From: Euperipatoides rowelli
Taxonomy: Eukaryota > Onychophora > Udeonychophora > Euonychophora > Peripatopsidae
Length of the DNA stretch: 10,151 nt
Reading direction: 5' to 3' (one strand)
NCBI GenBank assembly: GCA_003024985.2
Contig: PXIH01S0122020.1
The notes beneath the pieces are model-generated. The model worked only from the letters and a program-made list of their open reading frames with translations. It made no database searches and had not been told where the DNA came from. Shown piece by piece: positions 8,732-10,151 of the stretch (position 1 is the stretch's first letter; each line of letters starts with the position of its first letter). A program made the translations under genes and the position numbers.

Positions 8732-10151
8732 CTAAATTTAAAAAAAAAAAAGTAAAGTGGGAAATTATTATAAGCATCTAAATAACAACTACAAATAACA
8801 AAATATAACAAAACATTTATTTTCAAGTATAAAATTAAATAGAAAAATTAGAGTTGTACAATTTTAATTTTATCAAATCTACTCTTCAAGCCTCATTTAT
8901 ATTATGTGCACCTGTTAATAAAAAAAAAACTAGGAGCCCACAATAAAACAAGAAAAAATAACAGCCATAATGTTTAATTGCAGAAATGATAAACAATAGT
9001 AACAAATAAAAGTAGTGGATAGTAGCGTACCATAGTACTTCAGCAACAACAGTTGCCCCTGCCACCCACATTGAAATAGTTATATGACATGTAACAGATA
9101 TTGAAATGGCCATCCAACCTAAACAAGATGTATGGAATGCATTTAAGCTGCTATTGGGGTGAAGGGTATGTGAGTGAGGCACGAATTACAACCAACACAT
9201 GATTGCTGGTTCCTTTATGGATTCTTAACAGAGCCCACATCCCGTAGATGTTGACATTTTGTACTAATAACAAACACTCAAAAAGGCGGCACCGTTTCAA
9301 ACACTAATGAAAAGGTAGTACCACAATTTTAATAAGAATATGACCTTAGGCAAGGAAGACTTACAGAATAACCAAATTTGTTAAAACATAAAAGGAATTT
9401 AAATACTCTTATTTATTTAAATCCAGCTTATAATACACCACAGGAAAGCTAAAGAAATATACTAAGATGACAGATTTACTGTTTAACTAATCTGAGTTCT
9501 TAACAATTTTTGCAATAACAAAATTAATGCTGTAACAAAATAAAAGCCAATCAATTAACTACCTGTCAAAATGAAAGGAAAGATATGACTTTTTAAGCAT
9601 TATTATATCATCTATTGGGAAGACATATAATTCCCCAAAGTGGTATCCGGAGATGAAGTTTCTTGAAGTCAATGATTTTTATTATTTCAAAGCCTATCAA
9701 CTGGTATGATAACTATAAAAATTCTGCAAAATAGTTGTGATTCAAATTTAAAACATGTGATTTTTTTTGTGTGTTAATTATGGAGCATTAGATATGCTAT
9801 TACGGTGTTTTCCCCATCTTCTAAATATCTTACTGTATATACTGTAGATTACACTTTGTATATACTTGTTTATAAATATCACTCCTCATTTTCAACTTGT
9901 CTCCTCATTATCATCTTGATCCTCTTCATTTGTTCTCCAATAAAGATCAGTCCCTAATTCTCAACATCAACCTTCTCTTCAGTCTGAACATTATCTTATC
10001 TTCATCAATATCACCTTTCTCCGCCACAACATTATTCATTATCAACATCATGTTTATCATAATCTGGTTCAGCATTCTGCTCTGCTCTTCAAAGTCATCT
10101 CATATAACATTTTCATCTCATCCTTAACAACAATGACATTATTTTCTTCCC
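8732..10151 (-). other. Partial intron upstream of exon A
   Basis: This AT-rich, non-coding stretch lies 5' of exon A on the minus strand. I looked in it for the GH31 exon that should carry ELC-RW-QLGAFYPF-RNHN and found nothing like it, so the upstream exon lies beyond the right edge. The intron is phase 0 at its 3' end. A minus-strand open frame over 9182-8886 encodes a hydrophobic 98-residue peptide, but it matches no family I know, has no initiation context and sits in intron sequence; I treat it as chance. The right end (about 9880-10151) is a low-complexity block listed separately. Confidence 0.75.
9880..10151. repeat. Low-complexity pyrimidine-rich block (TCATC/TCAACA-like)
   Basis: The plus strand is dominated by TCATC, TCTTC and CAACAT words; the minus strand reads as GAT/GAR-rich purine sequence. 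Two short minus-strand frames are acidic: 9960-9895 has EEDQDDNEE, and another has GDIDEDK. Both are closed by stops within 25-50 codons. This looks like a degraded trinucleotide-type repeat rather than a gene; a fragment of an acidic-domain coding sequence is an unproven alternative. Confidence 0.55.

Noticed and set aside
8886-9182. 98-codon minus-strand open frame, hydrophobic, just upstream of exon A
   Set aside because: It matches no GH31 segment or other family I recognise, lies in intron sequence and is plausible by chance. The GH31 residues expected before exon A are absent.
9897-10127. 76-codon plus-strand open frame rich in Ser, Ile, Leu and His
   Set aside because: It is a direct reading of the TCATC-type low-complexity block, not a gene-like composition.

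Overview
This window is AT-rich eukaryotic (metazoan-type) nuclear DNA. It holds an internal piece of one protein-coding gene on the minus strand, broken up by multi-kilobase introns. There are no bacterial-style operons, ribosome binding sites, rRNA or tRNA genes. Animal origin follows from the intron-exon structure with GT-AG splice sites, the long introns full of homopolymer A/T tracts and simple repeats, and an encoded protein resembling animal GAA / sucrase-isomaltase-type enzymes. The long AT-rich introns and recurring TACTGTA motifs would suit an invertebrate with a large genome, perhaps a crustacean, but I cannot name the species.

The gene is a glycoside hydrolase family 31 (GH31) alpha-glucosidase. 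Three exons were found by reading the minus strand: 8731-8583, then 5748-5664, then 2533-2352. Their GT-AG borders and codon phases join without a gap into 138 continuous residues plus two bases of the next codon. These residues cover the end of the catalytic (beta/alpha)8 barrel and the start of the proximal C-terminal beta-sandwich domain, roughly the part around residues 680-850 of human lysosomal alpha-glucosidase. The exons carrying the nucleophile, the acid/base and the RNHN motif lie beyond the right edge. The rest of the C-terminus lies beyond the left edge.

Layout from left to right: 1-2351 is the intron 3' of the last visible exon and contains a diverged direct repeat with G-rich polypurine tracts (421-720 and 1204-1522). 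Exon C is 2352-2533. Intron 2534-5663 holds a GC-richer island at 3280-3587 that ends in a perfect 27-bp-arm hairpin and may be a small transposon remnant. Exon B is 5664-5748. Intron 5749-8582 holds several smaller hairpins, a possible repeat fragment near 7377-7460, an A/T palindrome and a 21-bp tandem repeat just beside the exon A donor. Exon A is 8583-8731. The last 1.4 kb is an upstream intron ending in a pyrimidine-rich, TCATC-like low-complexity stretch.

Nothing here points to a wholly new biological system. The points most worth following are the GH31 gene model, the strong excess of the TACTGTA/TACAGTA heptamer, the G-rich direct repeat and the long perfect hairpin.
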